A stretch of 64,000 nt of DNA from Agromyces fucosus (GTDB taxonomy: Bacteria > Actinomycetota > Actinomycetes > Actinomycetales > Microbacteriaceae): NCBI RefSeq assembly GCF_004134865.1, contig NZ_SDPO01000001.1, positions 744,001 through 808,000 of the forward strand. Reading direction: 5' to 3'. Below are positions 35,017 to 43,556 of this stretch, piece after piece. A program made the translations under genes and the position numbers. Each line of letters opens with the position of its first letter. Within the stretch, counting starts at the first letter, position 1. The notes under the pieces were generated by a model. It saw nothing but the letters and a program-made list of their open reading frames with translations, was not told the origin of the DNA and made no database searches.

Positions 35017-36055
35017 CGATCGTCCTTTCGCCCTGCGGCTCGTCGTCTGTCGTGAGGTGGGGCGCGATGTCCTTCGGATCGAGGGTGCCCGCGAGCACCT
35101 GCCGAACCTGTTCGACGATGGGCATGTCGACGCCCATCGCTCGCGCCAGTTCGAGGATCGGCCCGACCGATGCGAGCCCCTCTGTGGTCTGCTGCATCTG
35201 ATTGACGACGTCGTTCAGGTGATAGCCCTGGCCGAGCAGTCGGCCCGCGGTGTTGTTGCGCGAGAGGGGCGACTGGCTCGTCGCGATGAGGTCGCCGAGA
35301 CCCGCGAGGCCGGCGAGGGTCTCGGGATGCGCGCCGTAGGCGACCGCGAAGTCGGTCATCTCGACGAGGCCGCGCGTGATGATCGAGGCCTTCGTGTTCT
35401 CGCCGTAGCCGACGCCGTCGACGATGCCGATCGCGACGGCGATGAGGTTCTTCAGCACGCCGCCGAACTCGGTGCCGATCACGTCGGTGTTCACGAACGA
35501 GCGGAAGTAGCGGTTGCGGGCGACGGATGCCACGGCCTGGGCCGTCTCGAGGCTCGTCGACGACACGACGGCCGCGGTCGGCTGCTCCTTGGCGATCTCG
35601 AGCGCGAGGTTCGGCCCCGAGATCACCGCGATCTGCGCGGGGTCGATGCGCAGCACCTCGGCGATGACCTCGCTCATGCGCTTGCCCGTCGACTTCTCGA
35701 CGCCCTTCATGAGCGAGACGACGGATGCCTGCGCGTGCAGGTGCGGCGCGATGATCGCGAGGTTCTCGCGCAGCGACTGGCTCGGCACCGAGATGTAGAC
35801 CTGCTCGGCGCCCGCGAGTGCGAGGTCGAGGCGGCTCGTGGCCCTGAGGCCGAGCGGCAGGTTCACGCCCGGGAGGTAGTCGCTGTTGCGCTTGGCCTCC
35901 TGGATCTCGCGGGCCAGCTCGGGGCGACGGGCCCACAGCACGACATCGGCGCCGCCGTCGGCGAGGATCTTCGCGAACGTGGTGCCCCAGCTGCCGGCGC
36001 CGAGCACGGCGACGCGCTTGCCCGGGCCCTTCTTGGCGGGGGTTCTAGTCTTCAA
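34916..36055 (-). CDS. gpsA: Glycerol-3-phosphate dehydrogenase [NAD(P)+]
   Basis: Reduces dihydroxyacetone phosphate to sn-glycerol 3-phosphate for phospholipid synthesis. N-terminal RVAVLGAGSWGTTFAKILAD is the NAD(P)-binding motif; SLMKGVE, VISGPNLALEIA and GFGVLKNLIAVAIGIVDG-like sequences (here GGVLKNLIAVAIGIVDGVG) are conserved. At 379 aa it is about 35-40 residues longer than most GpsA proteins; the extra C-terminal tail (AVRRAFQRAFDQLRNGGRG) is encoded in the 101 nt that overlap the start of ddl in another frame. ATG 36055 overlaps plsC by 11 nt. Confidence 0.95.
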   Translation of the reverse strand: MKTRTPAKKGPGKRVAVLGAGSWGTTFAKILADGGADVVLWARRPELAREIQEAKRNSDYLPGVNLPLGLRATSRLDLALAGAEQVYISVPSQSLRENLAIIAPHLHAQASVVSLMKGVEKSTGKRMSEVIAEVLRIDPAQIAVISGPNLALEIAKEQPTAAVVSSTSLETAQAVASVARNRYFRSFVNTDVIGTEFGGVLKNLIAVAIGIVDGVGYGENTKASIITRGLVEMTDFAVAYGAHPETLAGLAGLGDLIATSQSPLSRNNTAGRLLGQGYHLNDVVNQMQQTTEGLASVGPILELARAMGVDMPIVEQVRQVLAGTLDPKDIAPHLTTDDEPQGERTIDGQAQSGSAVRRAFQRAFDQLRNGGRGAPGDRP

Positions 36056-36821
36056 GGCGCCCCGTCTCCTTCTGGCCGTGCTGCGTCGGATCCCAGCGCT
36101 CGGCCGGTGCCGGCTCGTCGCGCAGTTCCGCGAGCAACTCGGCGATCGCCTTCATGAGCTGATCGGTCGCCTCGAGCAGGCTGCTCTGGGTGAGCGGCTT
36201 GCCCCGATACTCGCTGAGGTCGAGCGGCTCGCCCACGATGACGTCGATGGTCTTGCGCGGGAAGGGGTGGATCTTCTTGCCGTAACGCGGCATGAGCTCC
36301 TGCGTGCCCCAGTGCGCCGAGGGGATGATCGGGATGTCCCGCTCGAGCGCGATGCGCACGGCACCCGTCTTGCCCCGCATCGGCCAGAGGTCGGGGTCGC
36401 GCGTGAGTGAACCCTCGGGGTACACGACGACCATGCGCCCCTTCTCGACGAGCTCCTCCGCTGCGCGCAGCGCCCGGTGGCTCTTGCTGCCCGCGCGCTC
36501 GACCGGGATCTGCCCTGAGGTGCGCAGGAGCCAGCCCAGCACGGGGTTCTTGAAGAGCGAGGCCTTCGCGAGGAATCTCGGTGCACGACCGAGCTTCCAG
36601 ACGGCCGCGCCGATCACGAGCGGATCGATCTCGCTGTAGTGGTTCGGCGCGAGCACGAAGGCACCCGACTGGGGCATGCGCTCACGGTGGTGGAACCGGT
36701 AGCGGACCGCGAGGCCGAGCGGCGGGAGGGCGATGGCGGCGAGGAGCCAGAAGAACGACGGTCGGCGGGTCTCCGAACGCGGCTTCATGGAGCTCGTCGA
36801 GGGTGTGTCGTCGTGTGGCAC
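36045..36821 (-). CDS. plsC: 1-acyl-sn-glycerol-3-phosphate acyltransferase (PlsC family)
   Basis: Lysophosphatidic acid acyltransferase family enzyme, 258 aa, using glycerol phosphate from the GpsA encoded next. One hydrophobic segment near residues 22-40 (PSFFWLLAAIALPPLGLAV). Block I is APNHYSEIDPL (NHx4D catalytic), block III VVYPEGSLTRD, block IV IPIIPSAHWG. The C-terminal tail is Asp/Glu-rich. The start is GTG 36821: a GATAAT -10 box (36828-36833) ends 6 nt upstream, overlapping the murA stop, and GGGGGA may also serve as a ribosome-binding site. An alternative start is the internal ATG in SSMKPRSE. Confidence 0.88.
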   Translation of the reverse strand: MPHDDTPSTSSMKPRSETRRPSFFWLLAAIALPPLGLAVRYRFHHRERMPQSGAFVLAPNHYSEIDPLVIGAAVWKLGRAPRFLAKASLFKNPVLGWLLRTSGQIPVERAGSKSHRALRAAEELVEKGRMVVVYPEGSLTRDPDLWPMRGKTGAVRIALERDIPIIPSAHWGTQELMPRYGKKIHPFPRKTIDVIVGEPLDLSEYRGKPLTQSSLLEATDQLMKAIAELLAELRDEPAPAERWDPTQHGQKETGRLED

Positions 36822-36828
36822 TCCCCCA

Positions 36829-38196
36829 TTATCCTTCGAGTTCGAAGTCCGCCCCGAGGAGCTCCAGCTTCGTGATGAAGTTCTCGTATCCGCGAGCGAT
36901 GATGCCGACGTTCGAGACGGTCGAGCGGCCGTCGGCCGAGAGCGCCGCGATGAGGTGGCTGAAGCCGCCCCGCAGGTCGGGAACCTCGATGTCGGCGCCC
37001 GTGAGCTTCGTGGGCCCCGAGATCACCGCGGAGTGCTTGAAGTTGCGCTGACCGAACCGGCACGCGCGACCGCCGAGGCACTCCTTGTGCACCTCGATCG
37101 ACGCGCCCATCTCGACGAGGGCGTCGACGAACCCGAAACGCTGCTCGTAGACCGTCTCGTGCACGATCGAGACGCCCTTCGCCTTCGTGAGCGCGATCAC
37201 GAGCGGCTGCTGCCAGTCGGTCATGAAGCCGGGGTGCACGTCGGTCTCGATGATGACGGGCGAGAGCTCGCCGCCCGGGTGGAAGAACCGGATGCCGTCT
37301 TCCTGGATCTCGAAGTCGCCGCCGACCTTGCGGAAGACGTTGAGGAACGTGAGCATCTCGGCCTGGCGCGCTCCGCCGACGAAGATGTCGCCGTCGGTCG
37401 CGAGGGCCGCAGCGGCCCAGCTCGCGGCCTCGTTGCGGTCGAAGAGCGCCCGGTGGGTGTAGCCTTCGAGCTTCTCGACGCCCTCGATGCGGATGACCCG
37501 GTCGGTGTCGACCGTGATGATGGCGCCCATCTTCTGCAGGATGTTGATGAGATCCATGATCTCGGGCTCGATCGCCGCGCCCGAGAGCTCGGTGATGCCG
37601 TCGGCGAGCACGGCCGTCAGGAGTACCTGCTCGGTGGCGCCGACGCTCGGGTAGGGCAGCGACACCTTCGCGCCGTGCAGGCCGCCGGGTGCCGACATGC
37701 GGATGCCGCTCGGCAGCTTCTCGACGATCGCACCGAAGTTGCGCAGCACCTCGAGGTGGTAGTCGATCGGACGGTCGCCGATGCGGCAGCCGCCGAGGTC
37801 GGGGATGAACGCCTCGCCGAGGCGGTGCAGCAGCGGGCCGCAGAAGAGGATCGGGATCCGGCTGGAGCCCGCGTGCGCGTCGATGTCGGCCATGTGCGCC
37901 GTCTCGACCGCCGACGGGTCGAGGATGAGCTCGCCCTCGATGCCCTGCGTCACGCTCACGCCGTGCACCTCGAGGAGGCCTCGGACGATCCGGACGTCGC
38001 TGATGTTCGGGACGTCCTTCAGCACGCTCGGAGTGTCACCGAGGATGGCCGCGACCATCGCCTTCGTGACGAGGTTCTTCGCGCCCTTCAACTCGATGCG
38101 ACCGCGGAGCGGCTTGCCACCGTTGATCGTGATCTTGTCGACGTTCAACCCGACTGCCGTTCCATGGTTCTTGGCATCCTGCCCGAGTGTGTTCAC
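36829..38196 (-). CDS. murA: UDP-N-acetylglucosamine 1-carboxyvinyltransferase
   Basis: First committed step of peptidoglycan synthesis: enolpyruvyl transfer from PEP to UDP-GlcNAc (455 aa). N-terminal [27 protein letters not shown] contains the catalytic Lys/Asn (read in parts). [16 protein letters not shown] carries the active-site Cys that fosfomycin attacks, so the enzyme is predicted fosfomycin-sensitive (many mycobacteria have Asp here). I set the start at GTG 38196, with GGGAG upstream and a 4-nt overlap (GTGA) with the leuD stop; the frame is open further but unlike the family. Confidence 0.96.
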   Translation of the reverse strand: MNTLGQDAKNHGTAVGLNVDKITINGGKPLRGRIELKGAKNLVTKAMVAAILGDTPSVLKDVPNISDVRIVRGLLEVHGVSVTQGIEGELILDPSAVETAHMADIDAHAGSSRIPILFCGPLLHRLGEAFIPDLGGCRIGDRPIDYHLEVLRNFGAIVEKLPSGIRMSAPGGLHGAKVSLPYPSVGATEQVLLTAVLADGITELSGAAIEPEIMDLINILQKMGAIITVDTDRVIRIEGVEKLEGYTHRALFDRNEAASWAAAALATDGDIFVGGARQAEMLTFLNVFRKVGGDFEIQEDGIRFFHPGGELSPVIIETDVHPGFMTDWQQPLVIALTKAKGVSIVHETVYEQRFGFVDALVEMGASIEVHKECLGGRACRFGQRNFKHSAVISGPTKLTGADIEVPDLRGGFSHLIAALSADGRSTVSNVGIIARGYENFITKLELLGADFELEG

Positions 38197-38813
38197 AGAC
38201 TCCCTGATTCCGCCGGCTCCCTGATGGGGAGCGTCTTCGGCCGCCACGACTCTCGATGAGACTCGAACTCGGCAATTGCTGCTTCATCTCTGAGGGTGAG
38301 CCCGATGTCATCGAGTCCCTCCAGAAGCCTCCACCGAGTGTAGTCATCGATCTCGAACGGCACCTTCAGCGACCCTACGGTCACTGTTCGCTCAACCAGA
38401 TCGACCGTCACCGCTATTCCCGGGTCGGCCTCGACGACCTCCCAGAGCCGCTCGACGTCTTCGTAGGCGACCTGTGCTGCGAGGAGTCCCTGCTTGCCCG
38501 AGTTGCCGCGGAAGATGTCGCCGAAGCGCGAGCTGATGACGACGTCGAAGCCGAAGTCGCGCAGCGCCCAGACGGCGTGTTCACGGCTCGAACCGGTGCC
38601 GAAATCGGGTCCGGCGATCAGCACCTTCACGCCCTGGTACTCGGGGCGGTTCAGGACGAAGTCGGGGTCCTGGCGCCAGGCGTAGAAGAGCGCGTCGTCG
38701 AATCCGGTCTTCGTGACGCGCTTCAGGAAGACGGCGGGGATGATCTGGTCGGTGTCGACGTTCGAACGGCGCAGCGGCGCCGCGGTGCCCGTGACGGTGG
38801 TGATCTTCTCCAT
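38193..38813 (-). CDS. leuD: 3-isopropylmalate dehydratase small subunit
   Basis: Swivelling small subunit (206 aa) of isopropylmalate isomerase in leucine synthesis. Starts [32 protein letters not shown]; contains [21 protein letters not shown] (substrate-binding Ser/Arg) and [17 protein letters not shown]. It is encoded 2 nt after the leuC stop and overlaps murA by 4 nt, which links leucine synthesis with cell-wall genes in one transcript. Control is presumably by the leader upstream of leuC. Confidence 0.97.
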   Translation of the reverse strand: MEKITTVTGTAAPLRRSNVDTDQIIPAVFLKRVTKTGFDDALFYAWRQDPDFVLNRPEYQGVKVLIAGPDFGTGSSREHAVWALRDFGFDVVISSRFGDIFRGNSGKQGLLAAQVAYEDVERLWEVVEADPGIAVTVDLVERTVTVGSLKVPFEIDDYTRWRLLEGLDDIGLTLRDEAAIAEFESHRESWRPKTLPIREPAESGSL

Positions 38814-38815
38814 GG

Positions 38816-40294
38816 TCAGCGCTCCTCCCCTTCGGCCTGCAGATCCCACGGGCTCGACAGCGTGCCGCGGATCGCGGTCGCGGCGGCCACCAGCGGTGAC
38901 ACGAGGTGCGTGCGGCCGCCCTTGCCCTGGCGTCCCTCGAAGTTGCGGTTCGAGGTCGACGCGCAGCGTTCGCCCGGCGCCAGCTGGTCGGGGTTCATGC
39001 CGAGGCACATCGAGCAGCCGGCGAAGCGCCACTCGGCGCCGAAGTCGGTGAAGACCTTGTCGAGGCCCTCGGCCTCGGCCTCGAGCCGCACTCGAGCCGA
39101 CCCCGGCACGACCATGACGCGCACGCCGTCGGCCTTCTGCTTGCCCTTGATGATCGAAGCGAAGGCCCGCAGGTCTTCGATGCGGCTGTTGGTGCAGGAG
39201 CCCATGAAGACGGCGTCGACCGCGATGTCCTTCAGCGGCGTGCCGGGCTCGAGCGCCATGTACTCGAGCGCACGCTCGGCCGCGGCGCGCTCGTGCTGGT
39301 CGTCGATCGATGCGGGGTCGGGCACCGTGTCGGAGAGCGAGACGCCCTGCCCCGGATTCGTGCCCCACGTGACGAAGGGTTCGAGCGTGTCGGCGTCGAT
39401 GAAGACCTCGGCGTCGAACTCGGCGCCCTCGTCGGTCGCGAGGGTCTTCCAGTAGGCGACGGCGGCGTCCCAGTCGGCACCGGATGGCGCGTGGTCGCGG
39501 CCCTCGAGGTAGGCGTACGTCGTGGCATCCGGTGCCACCATGCCGGCGCGTGCGCCGGCCTCGATGGACATGTTGCAGATCGTCATGCGACCGTCCATCG
39601 ACAGGGCCCGGATCGCGCTGCCGCGGTACTCGAGCACGTAGCCCTGGCCACCGCCGGTGCCGATCTTCGCGATCACCGCGAGGATGATGTCCTTCGCGGT
39701 GACACCGGGACGGAGCGTCCCCTCGACGTTGATCGCCATGGTCTTGAAGGGCTTCAGCGGCAGGGTCTGCGTGGCGAGCACGTGCTCGACCTCGCTCGTG
39801 CCGATGCCGAAGGCCATCGCGCCGAATGCGCCGTGCGTCGAGGTGTGCGAATCGCCGCAGACCACCGTGATGCCGGGCTGCGTCAGGCCGAGCTGCGGGC
39901 CGACGACGTGCACGATGCCCTGCTCCTTGTCGCCGAGCGAGTGCAACCGGATGCCGAACTCGGCGGCGTTGCGACGCAGCGTCTCGATCTGCGTGCGGCT
40001 CGTCAGGTCGGCGATGGGCTTGTCGATGTCGAGGGTCGGCGTGTTGTGGTCTTCGGTCGCGATCGTCAGGTCGGGCCGGCGCACCGGGCGACCTGCCATG
40101 CGAAGGCCGTCGAAGGCCTGCGGACTCGTCACCTCGTGCACGAGGTGCAGGTCGATGTAGATCAGGTCGGGAGTGCCGTCTTCGCCCTTCGCCACCAGGT
40201 GGGCGTTCCACACCTTCTCGGCCAGTGTGCGCGGGCGTTCAGTCGCCGGGACGGCGTCTTCGGCGGGCGCGGCGTTCGTGGATGTTGCGTTCAT
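38816..40294 (-). CDS. leuC: 3-isopropylmalate dehydratase large subunit
   Basis: Aconitase-family subunit (492 aa) isomerising 2- to 3-isopropylmalate. [17 protein letters not shown] near the N-terminus, [33 protein letters not shown], and the 4Fe-4S ligands: Cys in [14 protein letters not shown] and the pair in [13 protein letters not shown]. The first ~22 residues ([21 protein letters not shown]) are a low-complexity extension; an internal start is possible, but ATG 40294 has GAGGA upstream and the leader structure is built around it. Confidence 0.97.
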   Translation of the reverse strand: MNATSTNAAPAEDAVPATERPRTLAEKVWNAHLVAKGEDGTPDLIYIDLHLVHEVTSPQAFDGLRMAGRPVRRPDLTIATEDHNTPTLDIDKPIADLTSRTQIETLRRNAAEFGIRLHSLGDKEQGIVHVVGPQLGLTQPGITVVCGDSHTSTHGAFGAMAFGIGTSEVEHVLATQTLPLKPFKTMAINVEGTLRPGVTAKDIILAVIAKIGTGGGQGYVLEYRGSAIRALSMDGRMTICNMSIEAGARAGMVAPDATTYAYLEGRDHAPSGADWDAAVAYWKTLATDEGAEFDAEVFIDADTLEPFVTWGTNPGQGVSLSDTVPDPASIDDQHERAAAERALEYMALEPGTPLKDIAVDAVFMGSCTNSRIEDLRAFASIIKGKQKADGVRVMVVPGSARVRLEAEAEGLDKVFTDFGAEWRFAGCSMCLGMNPDQLAPGERCASTSNRNFEGRQGKGGRTHLVSPLVAAATAIRGTLSSPWDLQAEGEER

Positions 40295-40299
40295 GCGTT

Positions 40300-40408
40300 C
40301 GTCTTCCTCAGGTCCAGGGGTCAGCCGACGACAGACTCCGCGGCGGGGAAGGCCTCAGAACGAAGCCCCGCCGCGGCAACGAAGGAGAAGACGTCGTCGT
40401 GCGCGCAC
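40300..40408 (-). promoter_or_regulatory. Leucine-responsive leader/attenuator of leuCD
   Basis: The transcribed leader contains a 17-codon peptide with three consecutive Leu codons, a strong stem (40366-40376 with 40338-40348, 11 perfect GC-rich pairs, 17-nt loop) and a second, outer pairing between the Leu-codon region (40387-40393, CGUCUUC) and the sequence overlapping the leuC ribosome-binding site (40300-40306, GAAGACG). The outer pairing nests around the inner stem, so the whole leader can fold into one long hairpin that hides the leuC ribosome-binding site. A ribosome stalled on Leu codons would prevent the outer pairing. The mechanism is inferred; the pairings are visible. Confidence 0.65.
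40355..40408 (-). CDS. leuL: Leucine leader peptide, MRARRRLLLRCRGGASF
   Basis: A 17-residue reading frame, GTG 40408 to TGA 40355. Codons 7-9 are CTT CTC CTT, three leucines in a row, using CTT, which is otherwise scarce in this genome. The -10 box TAGCCT (40415-40420) ends 6 nt before the GTG, so the peptide is probably translated from the very 5' end of a leaderless mRNA, as known for actinobacterial amino-acid leader peptides. It lies 61 nt upstream of leuC. Its 3' part forms the 5' arm of the leader hairpin. Confidence 0.7.
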   Translation of the reverse strand: MRARRRLLLRCRGGASF

Positions 40409-40414
40409 AACTTC

Positions 40415-40420
40415 AGGCTA
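40415..40420 (-). promoter_or_regulatory. -10 box of the leuL-leuCD promoter
   Basis: TAGCCT on the minus strand, TANNNT type, followed after 6 nt by the leader-peptide GTG. I find no good -35. The interval 40421-40461 up to the FHA stop contains nothing else recognisable. Confidence 0.5.
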
Positions 40421-40461
40421 ACACCTCGGAAACGTCGACCCGGCCAGATGACACCGGGCGT

Positions 40462-40965
40462 TCAGGCCCGCTCGACGCGCATCGCGAAGGTGCCGAGCTC
40501 GACCCGGTCGCCCGGCGAGAGCACGACGCGCTCGCCCGGAGCGAGGTCGTGCTCGGCGCCCTGCGCGTCGGTCACGAGCACGCCGTTCGTCGAGTGCAGG
40601 TCGGTGATCGAGAGTTCGGCGCCCTCGAGATCGATGATCGCGTGGGTCTTCGACACCGACTTCGCAGCGTCGACGACGGGCACGAGCACCGCGTGCGGGC
40701 GAACCGGCACCGGTGCGGGGTCGCGGCCGATCACGAGCGACCCGCCGACCTGGAACCGCTGCCCGTCATCGAGCGAGAGGATCCAGGGTCCGTGCGGCGC
40801 CGCCTCGGCCTCGGGCACGACCGGCGCCGGTGGAGGGGAGGGAGCCGTGACCGGCGTGAATGTCGGGAAGGCGGCCGGCGCCACGGCGGGCGCGGGCCGC
40901 GGCGGCGCCTCGACGGTGTCTGGGATCAACCCCGGAGGCGGAACGATGAACCCCTCGTGCTCCAC
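40462..40965 (-). CDS. FHA domain protein
   Basis: A 167-aa cytoplasmic protein. Residues 1-60 are Pro/Ala-rich and flexible (PPRPAPAVAPAAFPTFTP). Residues about 70-165 are a forkhead-associated phosphothreonine-binding domain: VIGRDPAPVPV, SVSKTHAIIDLEG and ITDLHSTNGVLV supply the conserved Gly-Arg, Ser-His and Asn-Gly residues. It is the last gene of the cluster that starts with a Ser/Thr kinase, so it likely binds a phosphothreonine made by that kinase. The start is GTG 40965, with TAGAGT ending 6 nt upstream: probably its own leaderless promoter. Confidence 0.85.
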   Translation of the reverse strand: MEHEGFIVPPPGLIPDTVEAPPRPAPAVAPAAFPTFTPVTAPSPPPAPVVPEAEAAPHGPWILSLDDGQRFQVGGSLVIGRDPAPVPVRPHAVLVPVVDAAKSVSKTHAIIDLEGAELSITDLHSTNGVLVTDAQGAEHDLAPGERVVLSPGDRVELGTFAMRVERA

Positions 40966-40971
40966 GGCTCC

Positions 40972-40977
40972 ACTCTA
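40972..40977 (-). promoter_or_regulatory. -10 box of the FHA gene, leaderless type
   Basis: TAGAGT on the minus strand ends 6 nt before GTG 40965. Together with the hairpin at 40998-41030 it suggests that the FHA gene can be transcribed independently of the large upstream operon. Confidence 0.5.
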
Positions 40978-40997
40978 GGCGAGCTTGCGACGGGGTC

Positions 40998-41030
40998 GCA
41001 GCCCCCGCGTCATCCTGCTGCGGGGGCTGC
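40998..41030 (-). terminator. Strong hairpin at the end of the transglutaminase-like gene
   Basis: GCAGCCCCCGC (40998-41008) and GCGGGGGCTGC (41020-41030) form a perfect 11-bp stem with an 11-nt loop. The loop contains most of the stop codon at 41010-41012. No T-run follows. It probably ends or attenuates the long transcript before the FHA gene. Confidence 0.6.
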
Positions 41031-43556
41031 GGCCTCGGCACCGCCGGGTTCGGTCGGTTTCGACGGCCTGGAGGGCTTGGGGGGCTTCGCCGGCTTGGCG
41101 GGCTTCGCCGACTTGGACGACTTGGCGCCGGAGATGTCCACCTGGCCCCAGTCCCGCTTCGAACGGATGCGGAAACGGCTGAAGAGACGTCGAAGTCGAC
41201 CGGATGCCGCGCGCGCGAGCCCGACGGATTCGAGCGCCGTGTCCCAGCTCTCGTCGACGACGGACTGCTCGATCTCCTGTCCGCCGAAGACCGCCCGGTC
41301 GGTGGCATCGGCCAACGGCATCACACGGATCCCGCTCGCCGGCCCGTCGGCGCGGACGATCCGTACCGGACCGGTGTCCGTGCGGCCTCCGCGGGCATCT
41401 CCGAGACCCTGCTGGTGCAGCTGCCGTTCGATCACCGCCGCCACCTGACGGCGACTTCCGACCCTCGGCACGTCGAAGCCGAGCTCTGCGAACTCGTCGG
41501 TCATCTCGTCCCAGGCCCCGGCGACGCGGCGGTCCCCGGATCCACGGTTCCGACGCCGATTGCGGCGGCGCGCCTTGATCGCGGCGACCACGAGCATCGC
41601 TCCGAAGACGAGGAGCAGCGGAATGCCGATCACGCCCGCCGTGACCCATGCCCACAGCGGGATGGCGAACGGCTGGTTCTTCTTCTCGTCGTCGCTGTCG
41701 TCGATCTCGACCGCGGTGAGCAGGTCTTCGTCCTCGTTGTCGCTGCGCGGCGGCTGGCGCACCTGGGGCTGCGGCTCCGACTTCGGCTTCGGGGTCTGGT
41801 CCTGGGGGATGTCGGTCTCATCCGGAGTCGGGTGGAAGGCGACCCAGCCGACGTCCTCGAAGGCGACCTCGACCCATGCCGTGACGTCGTCGCCGACGAC
41901 CTCGACGGAGTCGGCATCCTCCCCGACCTCCGGCGCGAAGCCCATGACGACTCGCGCCGGGTATCCGAGGTACCTCGCCATGAGCGCCATCGCCGAGGCG
42001 TACTGCTCCTCGTCGCCGACCATCTGGCTCCGCGTGAACAACTCGATCATGCGGTCGGCGCCGTGGCCGGCACGCGACGGGACGGAATCGGACGCGAGCC
42101 CGTGACTCAGGAACCCCTGCGTCTTCAGTGCCGTCTCGATCGCGCGCAACTGCTCGATGGGGCTCTCGGCGCCGCCGGCGAACTCCTGCGCCTTCGCGAC
42201 GACGACGTCGGGCGTGTTCTCCACGGGAGCCAGGTCGATCTGCGCCGCCGGGGTGTCGATGAGATCGTCGTCATCGACGCCCTTCTGCAGGGTCGCGTCG
42301 ATCGTGTACCGGTACTCCTCTTCGACCCCGCTCGTCAGCACGGCGGTGCCGGTCGACGAGTTGTATCGCAGGTCGCCCGCGCTCGCCACGCTTTCGGCGT
42401 CGTCGAAGCGGAGCCGCGTCGGGTACCCGACGCCTGGAAGCCAGACGTCGTCGTATCCCGCGATCTCGATCTCCGCGGTGCGCTCGCCGCCCGGGCGCAT
42501 GAGGCCTGGCAGCGGCAAGGTCTCGCCGACGAGTTCGAAGCCGCCGTCGGACGACGCCATGTCGTCGGGGCCTGCGACGTTCCAGAGGCGCCCGTCATAG
42601 GAGTCCATGCTCGCGAGCCGGATCACATCGCCCGGCTCCAGGCCGGTCGCCGTGAAGAGCGTCGTCTCGGAGAGGTCCTTCGTGTAGGAGCGGAATCCGG
42701 CCAACGGGCTCGGGAACGCCAGCGGGTCGAACGGCGGCGTGATCTCCTCGCGCAGCACGAACCGATCGGGCTGCGTCGGAGCGAGCGCCGTGCCCGCGAG
42801 CGCACCCACGAGGACCGCGCCGGTGACCAGCATCCCCGTGCCGGCGAGCTTGCGCCGCTGCAGTCGACTCGCACCCGAATCGCTCGCCGCAGGCGCGGCG
42901 TTGCGTCGCCACCCGAGCCAGATGAGCGCGATCGCGGCGAACGCGACACCGCGAACGCCCGCGAAGTAGGTCTCGTCGGTGCCGAGCAGGATCCCGGAGA
43001 GGAAGAGCAGCACCGGGCCGATGAGCAGCACGCTCGACCTCAGGGGCGAGCGGCGCACGACGAGCCAGCGGCTTGCGAGCATCGTTCCGACGAGCGCGAC
43101 CAGCCACGTCGCGAAATAGGGCACCACGGGGATGTAGTACGGGGCCTCCACCGGGGTCTGGAGGGTCACGATGTCGGTCCAGCCCCAGACGGCGCCGAGG
43201 GCGAGCCCTGCGAGCGTCTCGAGGCTCGGAATCACGCCGAAGATCGATTGGGCGGGCATCGTGAGCGCGCTGCCGAAGAGGAAGTAGCCGAGGAGCGCTA
43301 CGAGCACGTTCGTGACGACGCCGAGCCGGAGCACGTAGCCGAGCACGCCGAATCCGGTACCGACGACGAGGCCGCCGATGCCCGCGACCAGGAAGTTGTA
43401 GTCGCCGAAGGAGGTCTCGTAGCCGATCACGCCGAGGAGCGAGAGCACCGAGATGATCGCGACGTCGGGCCATGCCCGCGCAGGGAACGGACGGAAGGCG
43501 GAGGGTGCGGCTGGGTCCGCGGGGACGGGCTGCACCGGGGTCGAGGAGTCGGTCAC
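41010..43556 (-). CDS. TgpA-like transglutaminase-fold membrane protein with degenerate active site
   Basis: An 848-aa membrane protein with about seven N-terminal transmembrane helices (residues 28-260), an external transglutaminase-core region (about 430-580), a helix near 615-640 and a Lys/Pro-rich cytoplasmic tail (AKPAKPAKPPKPSRPSKP). The catalytic dyad is missing: where the paralogue at 21334-23661 has SGYCVHFAS, this protein has GDEEQYASAM (Glu516 at the Cys position), and where that has LHSWPEL this has VTAWVEV (Thr559 at the His position). The fold motifs around them (YLGYPARVVMGF, DVGWVAFHPTPD) are kept. So it is likely a non-enzymatic binding or scaffold partner. GTG 43556 overlaps DUF58 by 4 nt. 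Confidence 0.85.
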   Translation of the reverse strand: MTDSSTPVQPVPADPAAPSAFRPFPARAWPDVAIISVLSLLGVIGYETSFGDYNFLVAGIGGLVVGTGFGVLGYVLRLGVVTNVLVALLGYFLFGSALTMPAQSIFGVIPSLETLAGLALGAVWGWTDIVTLQTPVEAPYYIPVVPYFATWLVALVGTMLASRWLVVRRSPLRSSVLLIGPVLLFLSGILLGTDETYFAGVRGVAFAAIALIWLGWRRNAAPAASDSGASRLQRRKLAGTGMLVTGAVLVGALAGTALAPTQPDRFVLREEITPPFDPLAFPSPLAGFRSYTKDLSETTLFTATGLEPGDVIRLASMDSYDGRLWNVAGPDDMASSDGGFELVGETLPLPGLMRPGGERTAEIEIAGYDDVWLPGVGYPTRLRFDDAESVASAGDLRYNSSTGTAVLTSGVEEEYRYTIDATLQKGVDDDDLIDTPAAQIDLAPVENTPDVVVAKAQEFAGGAESPIEQLRAIETALKTQGFLSHGLASDSVPSRAGHGADRMIELFTRSQMVGDEEQYASAMALMARYLGYPARVVMGFAPEVGEDADSVEVVGDDVTAWVEVAFEDVGWVAFHPTPDETDIPQDQTPKPKSEPQPQVRQPPRSDNEDEDLLTAVEIDDSDDEKKNQPFAIPLWAWVTAGVIGIPLLLVFGAMLVVAAIKARRRNRRRNRGSGDRRVAGAWDEMTDEFAELGFDVPRVGSRRQVAAVIERQLHQQGLGDARGGRTDTGPVRIVRADGPASGIRVMPLADATDRAVFGGQEIEQSVVDESWDTALESVGLARAASGRLRRLFSRFRIRSKRDWGQVDISGAKSSKSAKPAKPAKPPKPSRPSKPTEPGGAEAAAPAAG

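Noticed and set aside
40338-40376. Simple intrinsic terminator upstream of leuC
   Set aside because: There is no U-run after the stem, and the 5' arm is inside the leader peptide, so hiding the ribosome-binding site fits better; Rho-type or weak termination is not excluded.
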